Assembly (NCBI RefSeq): GCF_050003625.1
Contig: NC_134398.1
Span: forward strand, 198,221,700-198,285,699
Direction: 5' to 3'
From: Haematobia irritans
Taxonomy: Eukaryota; Arthropoda; Insecta; Diptera; Muscidae
DNA length: 64,000 nucleotides
Part shown: positions 35,456 to 46,985 of the stretch, one piece after another
Layout: each line of letters opens with the position of its first letter
Position numbering within the stretch: the first letter of the stretch is position 1
Made by a program: the position numbers and the translations under genes
The notes under the pieces: model-generated
What the model was told of the DNA's origin: nothing
Database searches by the model: none
Seen by the model: the letters and a program-made list of their open reading frames with translations, nothing else

Positions 35456-36409
35456 TAGCCTCCACCATAGGATGGGAGTATATTAACTTTGACATTCCAT
35501 TTGTGACACATCGAAATATTGCTCTAAGACCCCATAAAGTATATACATTCTGGGTCGTGGTGAAATTCTGAGTCGATCTGAGCATGTCCGTCCGTCCGTC
35601 CGTCTGTTGAAATCACGCTAACTTCCGAACGGAACCAGCTATCGCCTTGAAACTTGGCACAAGTAGTTGTTATTGATGTAAGTCGAATGGTATTGCTATT
35701 GGGCCATATCGGTCCCTTTTTACGTATAGCCCCCATAAAAACGGACCCCCAATTTGGCTTGCGAGGCCTCTAAGAAACAAATTTCATCCGATCCTGCTGA
35801 AATTTGATACATGATGTTAGTATATGGTCTCTGACAACCATGCAAAAATTGGTCCATATCGGTCCATAATTATATATAGCCCCCATATAAACTGATCACC
35901 AGATTTGAACTCCGGATCCTCTTGGAAGACCAAAATTCATCTGATTCAGTTGAAATTTGGTACGTGATGTTAATATATTGCCTCAAACACCCATACAAAA
36001 ATTAGTCCATATCGGTCCATAATTATATATAGGCCCCATATAAACCGATTCCCAGATTTGACCTCCGGAGCACCTTGGAAGAGCAAAATTCTTCCCATTC
36101 GGTTGAAATTTGGTACGTGATGTTAGTATAGGGTACCCAACAACCATGCAGGAGTTGATTCCTATCAGTCCATAATCATATATAGCTCCCATATAAACCG
36201 ATCCCCAGATTTGACCTCCGGTGCCTTTTGGAGAAGCAAAATTCATCCGATCTGGTTGAAATTTGGTACGTGGTGGTAGTATATGATATTTAACATTAAT
36301 GTGAGTTGAAATTTGTGGACGACATACTTTCGTAGAAGTTTCTACGCAATCCATGGTGGAGGGTACATAAGATTCGGCCTGGTCGAACTTACGGTCGTAT
36401 ATACTTGTT
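35452..36409 (+). mobile_element. HLE-A copy 7, short, both ends present
   Basis: GTATAGCCTCCACCATAGG at 35452, four monomers, subterminal ATGGTGGAGGGTACATAAG, hairpin TTCGGCCTGGTCGAA and terminus ATACTTGTT at 36409. About 0.96 kb and lacking D, so a deletion form. Confidence 0.8.
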
Positions 36410-36429
36410 ATAGAAAAAAAAAAAAAAAA

Positions 36430-36935
36430 CGCTCAGGACATGCAACTCAGGAAATGAGTAGATCGTTTTGAAATACAAATACATCGACAGACACTACGAT
36501 ATAGGATAGGTTAGGTGGCAGCCCGATGTAACAGATTCATTTAGACTATTCAGTTCATTGTGTTACCACATTGGTGAACTTCTCTCGTATTACTGAGTGC
36601 TGGCCGATTACATGTTAAGCTCAATGACAAGGGACCTTCTTTTTATAGCCGAGTTCGAACGGTGTTCCACATTGCATTGAAACCACTTAGAGAAGCTTAG
36701 AAACCTTCAGAAATGTCACCAGCATTACTGAGGTAGGATAATCCACCGCTGAAAAACTGTTTGGTGTTCCGTCGAAGCAGAAATCGAACCCACGACCTTG
36801 TGTATACAAGGCGGGCATGCTAACCATTGCACCACGGATGCTCCCGACACTACGAGATACATTGGCTCACGGGGTAATTTTGAGTTGATCGGCATATATT
36901 TCATGGGGTCTTAAATTAATATATCTGATAGACAC
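36430..36935 (-). repeat. Degenerate HLE-like fragment interrupted by a SINE
   Basis: CATCGACAGACACTACGA plus GATACATTGGCTCACGGGG, TTTTGAGTTGATCGG and TTCATGGGGTCTTAAATT resemble the conserved terminal block, in a fourth, diverged version. The SINE at 36500-36845 splits it. Confidence 0.5.
36500..36845 (-). mobile_element. tRNA-derived SINE copy 3 with 10-bp target duplication
   Basis: GACACTACGA at 36490-36499 is repeated at 36846-36855. Minus strand: GTGGTGCAATGGTTAGCATG head, a B box with one change (GGTTCGATTTC), the SINE body, and the GGTTAGG-type tail. This copy best defines the 5' end of the family. Confidence 0.9.
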
Positions 36936-36957
36936 ATTTTCCTGAATGTTCAAGCTA

Positions 36958-37100
36958 GTATACCATGATCACTATGTAGTTTAGGATACTTCAAAATTCA
37001 TTGAAATTTGAGCTTCTTTAAAATATAATTCAAATTTTTGTATACCATGATCACTATGTGGTTTAGGATACTTCAAAATTCATTGAAATTTGAGCTTTTT
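36958..37100. repeat. Two-copy tandem duplication, ~80-bp period
   Basis: GTATACCATGATCACTATGT and the following ~60 bp (GGATACTTCAAAATTCATTG) occur at ~36958 and again at ~37041 with a few changes. Confidence 0.85.
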
Positions 37101-38049
37101 AAAAATAAAACAATAGAACATTTAATTCTCTTCGCCCCGGAATACCACAGTTCATCCACCAAGCCGATAGCAAGACAATTTTGAGTAGTGTAAAGTTTCC
37201 TTTGTAGATTTTTATTGCAACATAAAAGAAGGGAAAACGATGCGAATCAAACAACACAAAAGATGAACTTATTTTTGCTTCGCATAAAACTGGAAAAACA
37301 GCAGGAAAACAAGTTGGTAACGGCAAAAAGAGCCACAATTCCAGGTAAACAAACGAATTCAAAAACTTTTTTTGTAAAGCAACAAACGAAACAATTCGCT
37401 GTTTGGAACTTTAATAATAGAAAAACTTTGTGGATTTTTAAAGGTTACACTCAATACTCAGGCAAAACAACAAGAAAATTCCAGTACTGATCCATGAGTA
37501 AAAAAAACACTCACACACACATTGTAACACATATCCACAGATGGTGGAAGAATGGCAAAATAGTCGACCCTATGTGTTTGTTGTCTAGTGTCCGTTTATA
37601 TTGCATGCAACAAGAAAATTAAAATGCATTTTTTCCCATTTTATGGGAATTACAATGGCAGCAGTTGCTGGCTTATTTTCCAAAATGAAAAGCAACAAAC
37701 CTTACTCTTTAATGGAATTGAAGGAATTTTATATTTTGGATACATTGTATTAGAGAAGAAGTTGATCATTTAATGTCATGTACTCTTGGATGTCTTATAT
37801 ATGTACATCTACAAATATTAGGAATTCGGAAGCATAATGGAGTTCCATGTATAAGTAGAAGTGGAAGTTGAAGAGCGATGTATAAAGGTCATTCAATTGG
37901 TTGATGTGTATTGCAATCAACTTCATTTCTAAGTAGCTCTCTGAAAGCATACACAATTAGTCCTGCTATAATTTATTTTATTGTTTAGAAGTTTACTAAC
38001 GCATTTTGATCTTTGCATTCCATTCAAGCGTGATAATGCGATTCCTTTA
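37101..38049. other. Low-repeat region
   Basis: No gene recognised. Open frames 37099-37362 (-), 37215-37490 (+) and 37588-37773 (+) overlap or lack domains. A (CA) run lies near 37510. Confidence 0.35.
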
Positions 38050-38051
38050 TA

Positions 38052-38960
38052 AAGGATGGTTAAATTGTAAGGGCCGATGTTGAATGTGAACCACACCTAA
38101 ACGCCAAGTTTTTTCCGAATTTTATTTAACATTTCTCTATTTCAGACTTACTCAATTTGCACCATGGACGTTGTGAATGGACAGAATGGTTCCAAGAAAT
38201 TGCAACAGTGGATGATCAATTTTTGAAGAAAATCATCTTCAGTGATGAGGCACATTTTCACCTCAGTGGATTCGTCAATAAAAAGAATTGCCGCATTTGG
38301 GCGAATGAGAATCCAAGAGTGATTGTCGAAAAACCAATGCACCCACAAAGAGAGACTGTTTGGTGCGGTTTATGGGCTGGCGGCATCATCTGGCCGTATT
38401 TTTTCCAAAATGAGGCCGGTCAGGCAGTTACTGTGAATGGTGTTCGCTATCGTGAGATGATAACGAACTTTTTATGTCCCGAATTGGAAGATATGGATGT
38501 GGACGATATGTGGTTTCAGCAGGACGGTGCCACTTGCCACACAGCTAACGAAACAATGGCTCTTTTGCGCAACAAATTCAATGGCCGTGTTATCTCACGT
38601 AATGGCGATGTCAATTGGCCGCCAAGATCATGTGATTTGACACCGTTGGACTTTTTTCTTTGGGGTTATTTGAATGAAAGGTGTACGTCGATAAGCCAGC
38701 AACAATTCAAGAGCTAAAGGATGATATAATTCAGCACATTGACGGCATAGAACCTCCATTATGCCTCACCGTCATCGAAAATTTGGACCATCGGATGGAG
38801 GTGTGCCACCGAGGTCGCGGCGCCCATTTGGCCGATATTTTGTTCCATACATAATTGAGTAATACCAATATATCATAATAAAATAAAATTACAATAATTT
38901 CCTAAATAGTTTGTGTTTTATTCAAAATCAACATCGGCCCTTTGAAATTTAACCACCCTT
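38052..38960 (+). mobile_element. Second DD41D mariner lineage with TA target duplication
   Basis: Ends AAGGATGGTTAAATT and (inverted) AATTTAACCACCCTT, extending inward to GGGCCGATGTTGA, an inverted repeat of ~33 bp with few mismatches. TA flanks both sides (38050-38051, 38961-38962). Length 909 bp. Like the element at 23356, only ~105 bp separate the left end from catalytic-domain sequence. Confidence 0.9.
38157..38854 (+). pseudogene. DD41D transposase, N-terminally truncated, one frameshift
   Basis: Seen: FSDEAHFHLSGFVNKKNCRIW, FQQDGATCHTA and WPPRSCDLTPLDFFLWGYL, with 41 residues between the second and third Asp. After GYL the frame breaks (~38680). In the next frame the expected C-terminus follows (VYVDKPATIQELKDDI ... 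RGRGAHLADILFHT, stop at 38854). One missing base explains it. The helix-turn-helix region is absent and the apparent start is TTG, so no functional protein is expected. Clearly diverged from the 23463-24176 transposase. Confidence 0.85.
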
Positions 38961-39084
38961 TACTTGGCTGGAAGCCTGTAGGTTATCCTTGTAGTGTGAC
39001 CAGTGTATATTGAAGCCGGACGAATAGGTCTTATAAAATAAATATTTTTTCTTTCTCATCACTATTGTCGAGAAGATTTCAGCT

Positions 39085-39387
39085 CTCGAATCTTACTCAC
39101 GCACGATATTTTTTGGTTGGACTCACACTCCCAAAAATAAAAATATAGTCCCTCATGAGTAATTTACCTGAAGGACCCGACTAAAAACATGAGCATGATT
39201 AAAATCGGAAACTTTCTTAAACTCTTAAAATCCTAAATTTTACTAAAAATCGCTAATGAATTCAACTCACAAGCGTTTTTTGGGATTATTTTCGTGAGTG
39301 GATTTTTCCGAAATTCGTTACTCACGCAAACTCTCGAAGATGTTATTTGATCGTTATCGTAAGTCAGGAATATTTTAGTGAGGTGTA
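39085..39387. mobile_element. Degenerate hAT-type MITE (third copy)
   Basis: ACTCACGCACGATATTTTTTGG, AACATGAGCATGATTAAAAT and ATTTTTCCGAAATTCGTTAC match the core of the 6464 copy. Ends near GTGAGGTGTA. Confidence 0.65.
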
Positions 39388-39389
39388 TA

Positions 39390-39495
39390 CGGGCGCTATA
39401 TATAATTATGGACCTATATTGACTTATTTTGGCACCGTTATTAGAAGGCATATACTAACATCGTGAAACTTGGAGGGTATAAAAAACGACATCAA
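39390..39495 (-). repeat. HLE-A scrap (part of one monomer plus the tip)
   Basis: CTATATATAATTATGGACC followed closely by CTTGGAGGGTATAAAAAAC. The terminal block between them is deleted. Confidence 0.6.
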
Positions 39496-39678
39496 TACTG
39501 GAAATGATTCGAAGAGTGAATGCCATCGAAATATATATTATACCCTGCACCACTTTGTAAATCCACATTTTCGGTAAAGGTTTTTGTCCTAAATGCATAA
39601 GTTTAAATCTGACTCCATCTGAACAAAATTTATAATCAATAGACTTTAAATTTAATGCCCTGGGACTATGTTAGTAAA

Positions 39679-40780
39679 AACAAGTATATACGGCCGTAAG
39701 TTCGGCCAGGCTGAATCTTATGTACCCTCCACCATGGACTGCGTAGAAACTTCTACGAAAGACTGTCATCCACAATCGAATTACTTTGGGTTGTGGTATC
39801 TTAAAACTTCTTAACATCGTTTTCTAAATTGTGATTTAGTCCATACGTGGTAGAGAGCCAGAATTGAAATATGGGGAAATTGATATGGACCAATTTTTGT
39901 GTGATTGGGGATCGATTTATCTGAGTTGGGCATGGTTTTTAACAGCCATATAATAGCACAATGTACAAAATTTCAACTGACTTGGAAGAAATTTGCTCCT
40001 CCAAGAGGCTCCAAAACCAAATTTCGGGATCGGTTTATATGGGGGCTATATATGATTATGGACTAATATGGACCGCTTTTGGCATGGCTGTTAAATATCA
40101 TACACTACCACCACGTACCAAATTTCAACCAGATCGGATGAATTTTGCTTCTCCAAAAGGCACCGGAGGTCAAATCTGGGGATCGGTTTATATGGGTGCT
40201 ATATATAATTATGGACTGATATGAACCAATTACTGCATGGTTGTTGGATATCATATACTACCGCCGCGTACCAAATTTCAACCGATTCGGATGAATTTTA
40301 CTCTTCCAAGGGGCACCGGAGGTCAAATCTGGGAATTGGTTTATATGGGGGCTATATATAATTATGGACCGATTTCGACCAATTTTTGCATGGTTGTTAG
40401 AGATCATATGCCGACACCATGTACCAAATTTCAGCCGAATTGGATGAAATGTGCTTCTCTTAGAGGATCCGCAAGCCAAATTTTGGGGTCCGTTTATATG
40501 AGGGCTATACGTAAACTTTGTCCGATATGGCCCATTTGCAATACCATCTGACCTATATCAATAACAACTACTTGTGCCAAGTTTCAAGTCGATAGCTTGT
40601 TTCGTTCGGAAATTAGCGTGATTTCAACAGACGGACGGGCGGACATGCTCAGATCGACTCAGAATTTCACCACGACCCAGAATATATATACTTTATGGGG
40701 TCTTAGAGCAATATTTCGATGTGTTACAAACGGAATGACAAAGTTAATATACCCCCATCCTATGGTGGAGGGTATAAAAA
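39679..40780 (-). mobile_element. HLE-A copy 8, inserted in HLE-B
   Basis: AACAAGTATATACGGCCG at 39679 follows HLE-B GTTAGTAAAA. The tip GGTGGAGGGTATAAAAA at 40780 is followed by HLE-B TATGGGAAACATTTT. The uninterrupted HLE-B copies at ~26447 and ~56285 show the empty site. No target duplication beyond the A-run, as expected for TT-targeting Helentron-like elements. Confidence 0.85.
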
Positions 40781-41400
40781 TATGGGAAACATTTTAATCT
40801 GAACCAATTATATTTCAACTTCGCCAAAGCATATTTATGATTTATTGGTCGATAAATATGTATTAGAAATAAAGGAAAATTTGAATCACTTTTACAAGTT
40901 TTCGACTTAGCAGTGGCGATTCTATAAGGAAAATGTGGTTATTTTGGCCATTTTTGCCCAAATTGGAAATACATATATATGGAAGTTATATAGAAATCAT
41001 AATCGATTTCAACCAAATTTGACATGCAAACATAGTATTTTAATTGTACTCCCTGTGCAAAATTTCACGTAAATCGGACTACAACTTTGAACTCTGCGGT
41101 CATATGACGGAAAATCGGGCGAAAGATGATATGGGAGCTATATCTCAATCTGAACCGATTTCAATAAAATTTAACACAATTGACTACACTACTAATTGTA
41201 CTCCTAGTGCAAAATTTCAACCAAATTGGGCTAAAACTCTGGCTTCTGGGGTCGGACGAAAGATATATATGGGAGCTATATCTCAATCTAAACCGATTTC
41301 AATCAAATTTTGCACGCTAGACTATGGTACTAATAGTTCTTCTTTTGCAAAATCTCAAGCATATCAGGGTAAAACTCTGGCTTCTGGGCCCATATTAATA

Positions 41401-41916
41401 CACTGAAAAAACAGTGAACCCACCAGGAAAGAAAATTTTAGTTAGTTTTAGAAAAAATATATTAATTTTAAAAAATTTTAACTAAACTGTATTAGAAACG
41501 CAGATGTCACGACGATTTCACAAAACTAAGTATATAATTTTCGATAAATTCAAGAAAATTTATTAGACAAAATTAATTTTTTTCACTTGTTAAAGAAAAT
41601 TTCAAAGTTTGAAGGACAAAATTGAAGTTAAAAATTGCAAAAATGTCTTTAGTACCATACGAAGTTCATGATGGGCTCATTACTGGTAAAATTTACAAAT
41701 TTAAAGAAATTCTGAACTATTTTGTGGGAGACCCGAATTTAGATAATCTTTATGTTTCGTTTGTGTATAATTTTTTCCTTTATTTTAGTTATTTTATCTA
41801 ACGTATGCCAAAAATTATTAACGTCATTGAAACTTTCTTAAAACGTAAAAATCCCATGAACTTAAATTAAATTAAATCAGCTTTAGTGAAATATAGGGTT
41901 CACTTTTTTTTGAGTG
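41401..41916. mobile_element. MITE with ~21-bp inverted ends and TA duplication
   Basis: CACTGAAAAAACAGTGAACC at 41401 and inverted GGTTCACTTTTTTTTGAGTG at 41916, flanked by TA on both sides (41399-41400, 41917-41918). Removing it restores the HLE-B monomer (CATATTA...CATATCGGGCG). 516 bp with no coding capacity; Tc1/mariner-type by its TA target. Confidence 0.85.
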
Positions 41917-42159
41917 TACATATCGGGCGAAAGATATATATGGGAGCTATATCTAAATCTGAACCGATTTCTTCCAAAATCAATAGGTTTCTATTCTGAC
42001 CCTAAACAGAAACTTGTGCAAAATTTTTATATATCGACTCTGAGCATTTTTGCCACAGACACCTTGTGTCTATCTCGTCTCCTTCTGGGTGTTGCAAACA
42101 TATGCACTAACTTATAATACCCTGTTCCACAGTGTGGCGCAGGGTATAATTAAATGATA

Positions 42160-42515
42160 AGAAAAGCTAAGCCATTTAAAAAAAAATTTTGTTTTAATTT
42201 TTATTAAAAATTTATTTCACCAATTGTTAATCAAACTAGTCATTTTGGAAAGTTATTGAAAATAGTTACATTTTTTAATTAAAACTTTAATTGGGTTCTA
42301 CAATCAACATCAATTAAATTTTTAATTGAATCAATTAAAACATTAATTGGAATTTTCTAATGAATTCAATTAATTTTTTAATCATGTACTTTCTTTATTT
42401 CCAATTAAAACTGTGGTTGATACAATCATTATCGTGGAAGACACATCAATTAAAAAGTTGATTGGATGAATTAATTTCGTGTTTTAACCTGACATTTTTT
42501 TTTTGTGCGGAATGA
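42160..42515. repeat. AATTGA/TCAATTA palindrome-rich element
   Basis: Dense short palindromes (TTAATTGAATCAATTAA-like) between T-rich flanks. It resembles the elements at 52446-52604 and 52610-52850. Ends not firmly defined. Confidence 0.5.
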
Positions 42516-42521
42516 CAATAC

Positions 42522-42551
42522 CCCCATTTTATGGGGCAGGATATAAAAATA
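42522..42551 (-). repeat. HLE-A terminal scrap
   Basis: GGAATGACAATACCCCC...GGCAGGATATAAAAA: only the last ~30 bp of the TATACCC end. Confidence 0.55.
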
Positions 42552-43504
42552 TATAGCTTTACTCTGTTGTAGAACATATCAGCCACTAATATGTACGTAT
42601 GTATAATATATTAGTTAATAACCGTCCCATATTTAATTATATTGGCGATATATATCTTCTGCCTAACTCAGCAATTTTGTATATTTCGAAAAGGAATTTA
42701 ATGTTTTTATATGCTTCATCACAACTGTGGTATATGGCGTTATAAGACTGCTTTAAAGTAATCTTAACAATCTAAACTACTTCCACAATTTAATATCATG
42801 ACAATACAATAGTGTATGCTCTCAGCATAGTAGATTGAATTTCTATGTCTAAAATACATCTTAAGTCAAACCATTCAATTACATTGTTACGCTAATTGCA
42901 TTCATTTCGAAAAATCTTCTTATTGATGTTGCAAAATGCACTTTCTCTCTAAGGAAAGACAGTACAATAGACAAAAGACAGACAATCCAAGATCCAGACT
43001 ATGTTTAAAAGGCCAACACAGAAGGCCGAACAATGAACAACAACAAAATCAAATTTGATGTGATTTGAAGACTATGAAGCATCGTTGCTTATAACATAGG
43101 GTAACAGAAGGTTCAATAAAATAGCCAACTATATAAAATGTTTATGAACCTTTAAAAGCATTGTATTCAGTTATAAAGCATATTGCAAGATAGCCGACTG
43201 AATACTAACACTAATGCAGATGAATATTGTAAAAGCATGATGACATGTACAAGCAAGCCGACTATGAGCATGTGTATCTAATTAAAGTAACTAAGTAAAG
43301 TAGGTGTATGTGTAAACTCACACATTGTTATATGCTTTTGTATATGCTAGAACTGGCTACAACGCATATCTAATTAAAATGAAATGAGCTAGTACTAACT
43401 AACATCAAGCATATGGACAATTTCATCTAGTATGAGAGGCTGTTCGTTTGTGTTATTGTGAGTGACAGCACCAAGACTAACATAAAATTTATCATGAAAT
43501 ATTT
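42552..43504. other. Low-repeat region
   Basis: No repeat family or coding region recognised. Confidence 0.35.
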
Positions 43505-45313
43505 TTATACCCTCCACCATACGATGGTGGTATATTAACTTTGTCATTCCGTTTGTAACACATCGAAATTTTGCTCTAAGACCCCATAAAGTATATATAT
43601 TCTGGGCCGTGGTGAAATTCTGAGTCGATCTGAGCATGTCCGTCCGTCCGTCCGTCCGTCTGTTGAAATCAAGCTAACTTCCGAACGAAACAAGCTATCG
43701 ACTTGAAACTTGGCGCAAGTAGTTGTTATTGATGTAGGTCGGATGGTATTGCAAATGGGCCATATCGGTCGAATTTTACGTATAGTCCCCATATAAACGG
43801 ACCACCAAAATTGGCTTGCGATGGCTCTAAGAGAAGCCCGATCCGGCTGAAATTTGGTACATGGCGTTAGTATATGGTCTCTAACAACCATGCAAAAATT
43901 GGTCCATATCGGTCCACTTTTACGTATAGCCCCCATATAAACGGACTCCCAAATTTGGCTTACGATCGCTCTAAGAGAAGCAAATTTCATCCGATCCGGC
44001 TGAAATTTGGTACATGGTATTGGTATATGTTCTCTAATGACCATGCAAAAATTGGTCCACATCGGTCCATATTTATATATAGCCCCCATATAAACCGATC
44101 CCCAGATTTGGCTTTCGGAGCCTCAAAGAGAAGCAAATTTCATCCGATCCGGCTGAAATTTGGAACATGGTGTTGGTATATGTTCTCTAATGACCATGCA
44201 AAAATTGGTCCACGTCGACCCATAATTATATATAGCCCCCATATAAGCCGATCCCCAGATTTGGCCTCCGGAGCCTCTTAGAGGAGCAAAATTCATCCGA
44301 TCCGGCTGAAATTTGGTACGTGGTGTTAGTATATGGTCTCTAACTACCATGCAAAGATTTGGTCCATATCGGTCCATAATTATATATAGCCCCCATATAA
44401 ATCGATCCCCAGATTTGTCCTCCGGAGCCTCTTGGGGGAACAAAATTCATCCGAACCGGTTGAAATTTGGAACATGGTGTTAGAATGTGGTCTCTAACAA
44501 ACACGCAAAAATTGGTCCATATCGGTCCATAATTATACATAGCCCCCATCTAAACCGTTCCCCAGATTTGATCTCCGGAGCTTCTTGGAGGAGCATAATT
44601 CATCCGATGCCGGTTGAAATTTGCAACGTGGTGTTAGTATAAGGCCGCTAATATCCATGCCAAAATTGGTCCATATCGGTCCATAGTTATATATAGCCGA
44701 TCCCCAATCACACAAAAATTGGTCCATATCGGTTCATATTCATGGTTACTACTCGAGCCAAAAATAATCTACCAAAATTTTATTTTTATGGAAAACATTG
44801 TCAAAATGTTATTTCTATAGAAAATTTTGTCAAAATTTTATTCCTATAGAAAATTTTAACATTTTATTTCTATGGAAAATTTTGTAAAAATTTTATTTTT
44901 ATAGAAAATTTTGTCAACATTTTATTTCTATAGAAAATTTTGTCAAAATTTTATTTCTATAGATTTTTTTTTTCAAATTTTATTTCTATATCAAATTTTT
45001 TCCAAATTTTACTTCTATAGAAAATGTTGTCAAAATTTTATTTTCTCAAAATTTTATTTCTATAGAAACTTTAAACTTAATTATATACGTATTTAATCGG
45101 CCTTTTTTAGTTTAATATATACTACGTATGGACTACCTTGTAATTTAGAAGACGATGTTAGGAAGTTTTAAGATACCTTGCCATCGGCAAGTGTTACCGC
45201 AACCCAAGTAATTCGATTGTGGATGACAGTCTTCAGTAGAAGTTTCTACGCAATCCATGGTGGAGGGTACATAAGCATCGGCCTGGCCGAACTTACGGCC
45301 GTACATACTTGTT
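43505..45313 (+). mobile_element. HLE-A copy 9, complete, with minisatellite
   Basis: TTATACCCTCCACCATACG at 43505, terminal block, then six to seven monomers (landmark GCCCCCAT at 43929, 44082, 44235, 44389, 44542: spacing 153 bp). D minisatellite at 44767-45070, GGCAAGTGTTACCGCAACC, ATGGTGGAGGGTACATAAG, hairpin TTCGGCCTGGCCGAA or a close variant, end CTTGTT at 45313. Best reference copy of the family. Long open frames on both strands are 51-codon repeats, not genes. Confidence 0.9.
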
Positions 45314-45572
45314 TTTTTAGAATTCTACCCAAAATGGTAGATTTTTACTGTTCGATAGATTGGTAGAATTCTTCTCCAACTAAGAGGTACTTCAATTCTC
45401 AATATAAATACCATGTTGAGAAAATTTCACTACATACAATTTTGAGAAATACACTTTTAACACAATTTTCTATTGAAATAAGACTTTGACTAAATTTTGT
45501 ATAGGAATAAATTGTTAAAATTTTTACAAAATTTTTTTAAATAAAATTTTGACAAACTGTCCTATATACATA

Positions 45573-46985
45573 GGTTAGGTTAGGTTATGGAGGATGACAC
45601 GAATCCCAACTAGCGGATTTGTGTCCACTTTGACCATAGTTGGTCCATTGCGGTTCCTCAAACTTCTTTCCATCTTCCTCTTCGTGTCTGTCTCGCTCCG
45701 GCCGGAATGAGTCCATTCTATGATAATGTATCCTTCGGATGCGCCTAGGTCCTCCACCCCGATGCCTTGATAAAGGCGAGAATACTCCTCAGGCTGCATT
45801 CTCGCAAGTCGGTCATATTCTGAAAGAAATAAGAGCTCAGTATCTTGTTTCTTCTGAAAAATAGTGCTGGACACTGGCACAGGAAGTGAAATGAATCTTC
45901 CGTAGCCTCGTGGTCCAAATATCATCATTCGCTAGACCGATCCTTACCATATGTTTTCCCAGAGTGTTGTGTCCTGTTATGATACCTGTTATCGACCTCA
46001 CATTCTCTCTCAGCAATGACATCAGGATTTCAGAGTTCCTAATATTATACTCGTCCCATATCAGTTTCGTTTGCTCACAGCCTATAGAAGAAGCCCATCG
46101 TCTCTTCCCTAGATCTTCATATTTGCTATTGATCCTGTAAATAAACAAAGAAAGCGGAGGAAAAACGTCGGAAATGACGTTATCCGTGCCACCTGCGCCT
46201 TCCTTAGCCAGTACATCTGCCTCTTCATTTTCACTTATGCCAACATGTCCACGTACCCAGCACAGAGTTACATTATGCTGTTCAGTAAGAACCGTAAGCT
46301 CTCTACGACAGCGGCTGACTACCTTCGACTTTATGTTCGTATTGCCCAGGTCCTTTATAGCTGCCTGACTATCGATGAAAATGCTGATATCGCATCTAAA
46401 TAACGGTCTCATCGATAGAAGTTCCGCAGCTTTTGCAATAGCAAATATCTCAGCCTGAAAAATGCTGCATTTATCGTCCAACTTAAAGGACACCTTAAGT
46501 TCCAACTCATTGCAGTAAATTCTGTTGCCTGTATCCTCAGCCATTTTCGAGCCGTCCGTATAGATAATGAGATTTCCAAAGTGTATCATATTTTCGTACC
46601 AGTCCTTTATACTCGGGATAATTGAATCCAGGATATTCTCATACATATGCCGTGTCGCCATAATATCAGTTCTCATATGTCGTCCGGTATGGACTATCAG
46701 TTCAGTGTGTTTGCAGCCCGTGCTCTCCAATGAGTCCAGGCCCATCAGTATGACCTCCGCGATCCTCCTAATATGCAGGTCCAGGGGACGTATCCCCATC
46801 AATACCTCCTGTGCTGCGGTGGCCGTTGTCCTCATCGCACCGGTCTTGTATATGAGGGCCGTTCTATTTATTCTGCCCAATCTCAGTATATGATTGTGGT
46901 ATTTTGTGATGGACCACCATACATGACATCCATACCCAGCTATGTTACTGGCCTCATCACAGCTGTATAAAACCAGTTGAAAAGG
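45573..46985 (-). mobile_element. 5'-truncated LINE (1.4 kb) inside the D minisatellite
   Basis: The (CCTAA)n tail begins at 45573 on the minus strand. Sequence upstream encodes the end of the RT region, RNase H and the C-terminus. The 3' UTR differs from the LINE at 5668, so this is a second family with a similar tail. Both junctions are minisatellite units, so the target duplication is not readable. Confidence 0.8.
45575..46985 (-). pseudogene. LINE ORF2 fragment: RNase H domain intact, C-terminus frameshifted
   Basis: In the 422-codon open frame (47105-45837), residues ~1-40 are translated minisatellite and only the rest is LINE. RNase H1 motifs: YTDGSK (Asp184), QAEIFAI (Glu219), FIDSQAA (Asp245), RGHVG (His287) and NEEADVLA (Asp297), so the catalytic set is complete. 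Before it lies RT-thumb-like sequence (YGCHVWW...LGRINRTAL). After GKHMVRIGLANDD the frame shifts; the related continuation (LSEYDRLARM) is in another frame (45928-45575). The order RT, RNase H, Cys/His end fits Jockey/I/R1-type elements. Dead copy. Confidence 0.8.

Larger units (their letters stand above)
39537..42150 (-). mobile_element. HLE-B hosting HLE-A and a TA-flanked MITE
   Basis: TTATACCCTGCACCACTTTG at 39540, monomers to 42000, tip GTGGCGCAGGGTATAATT at ~42150. Interrupted at 39679-40780 (HLE-A) and 41401-41916 (MITE). The hairpin itself is missing on the left. The usual (G)ACAGACGG block is deleted near 42030. Confidence 0.8.

Noticed and set aside
43544..44549. Overlapping open frames of 70-181 codons on both strands with MGAIYNYGPIWTNF-like repeats
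   Set aside because: The HLE-A monomer is 153 bp, a multiple of three, so frames stay open for consecutive copies on both strands. No start, domain or bias supports coding.
45573..45590. Interstitial telomere (TTAGG) tract
   Set aside because: Only two to four units, always at the 3' end of LINE or SINE copies with target duplications; it is a retrotransposon tail.
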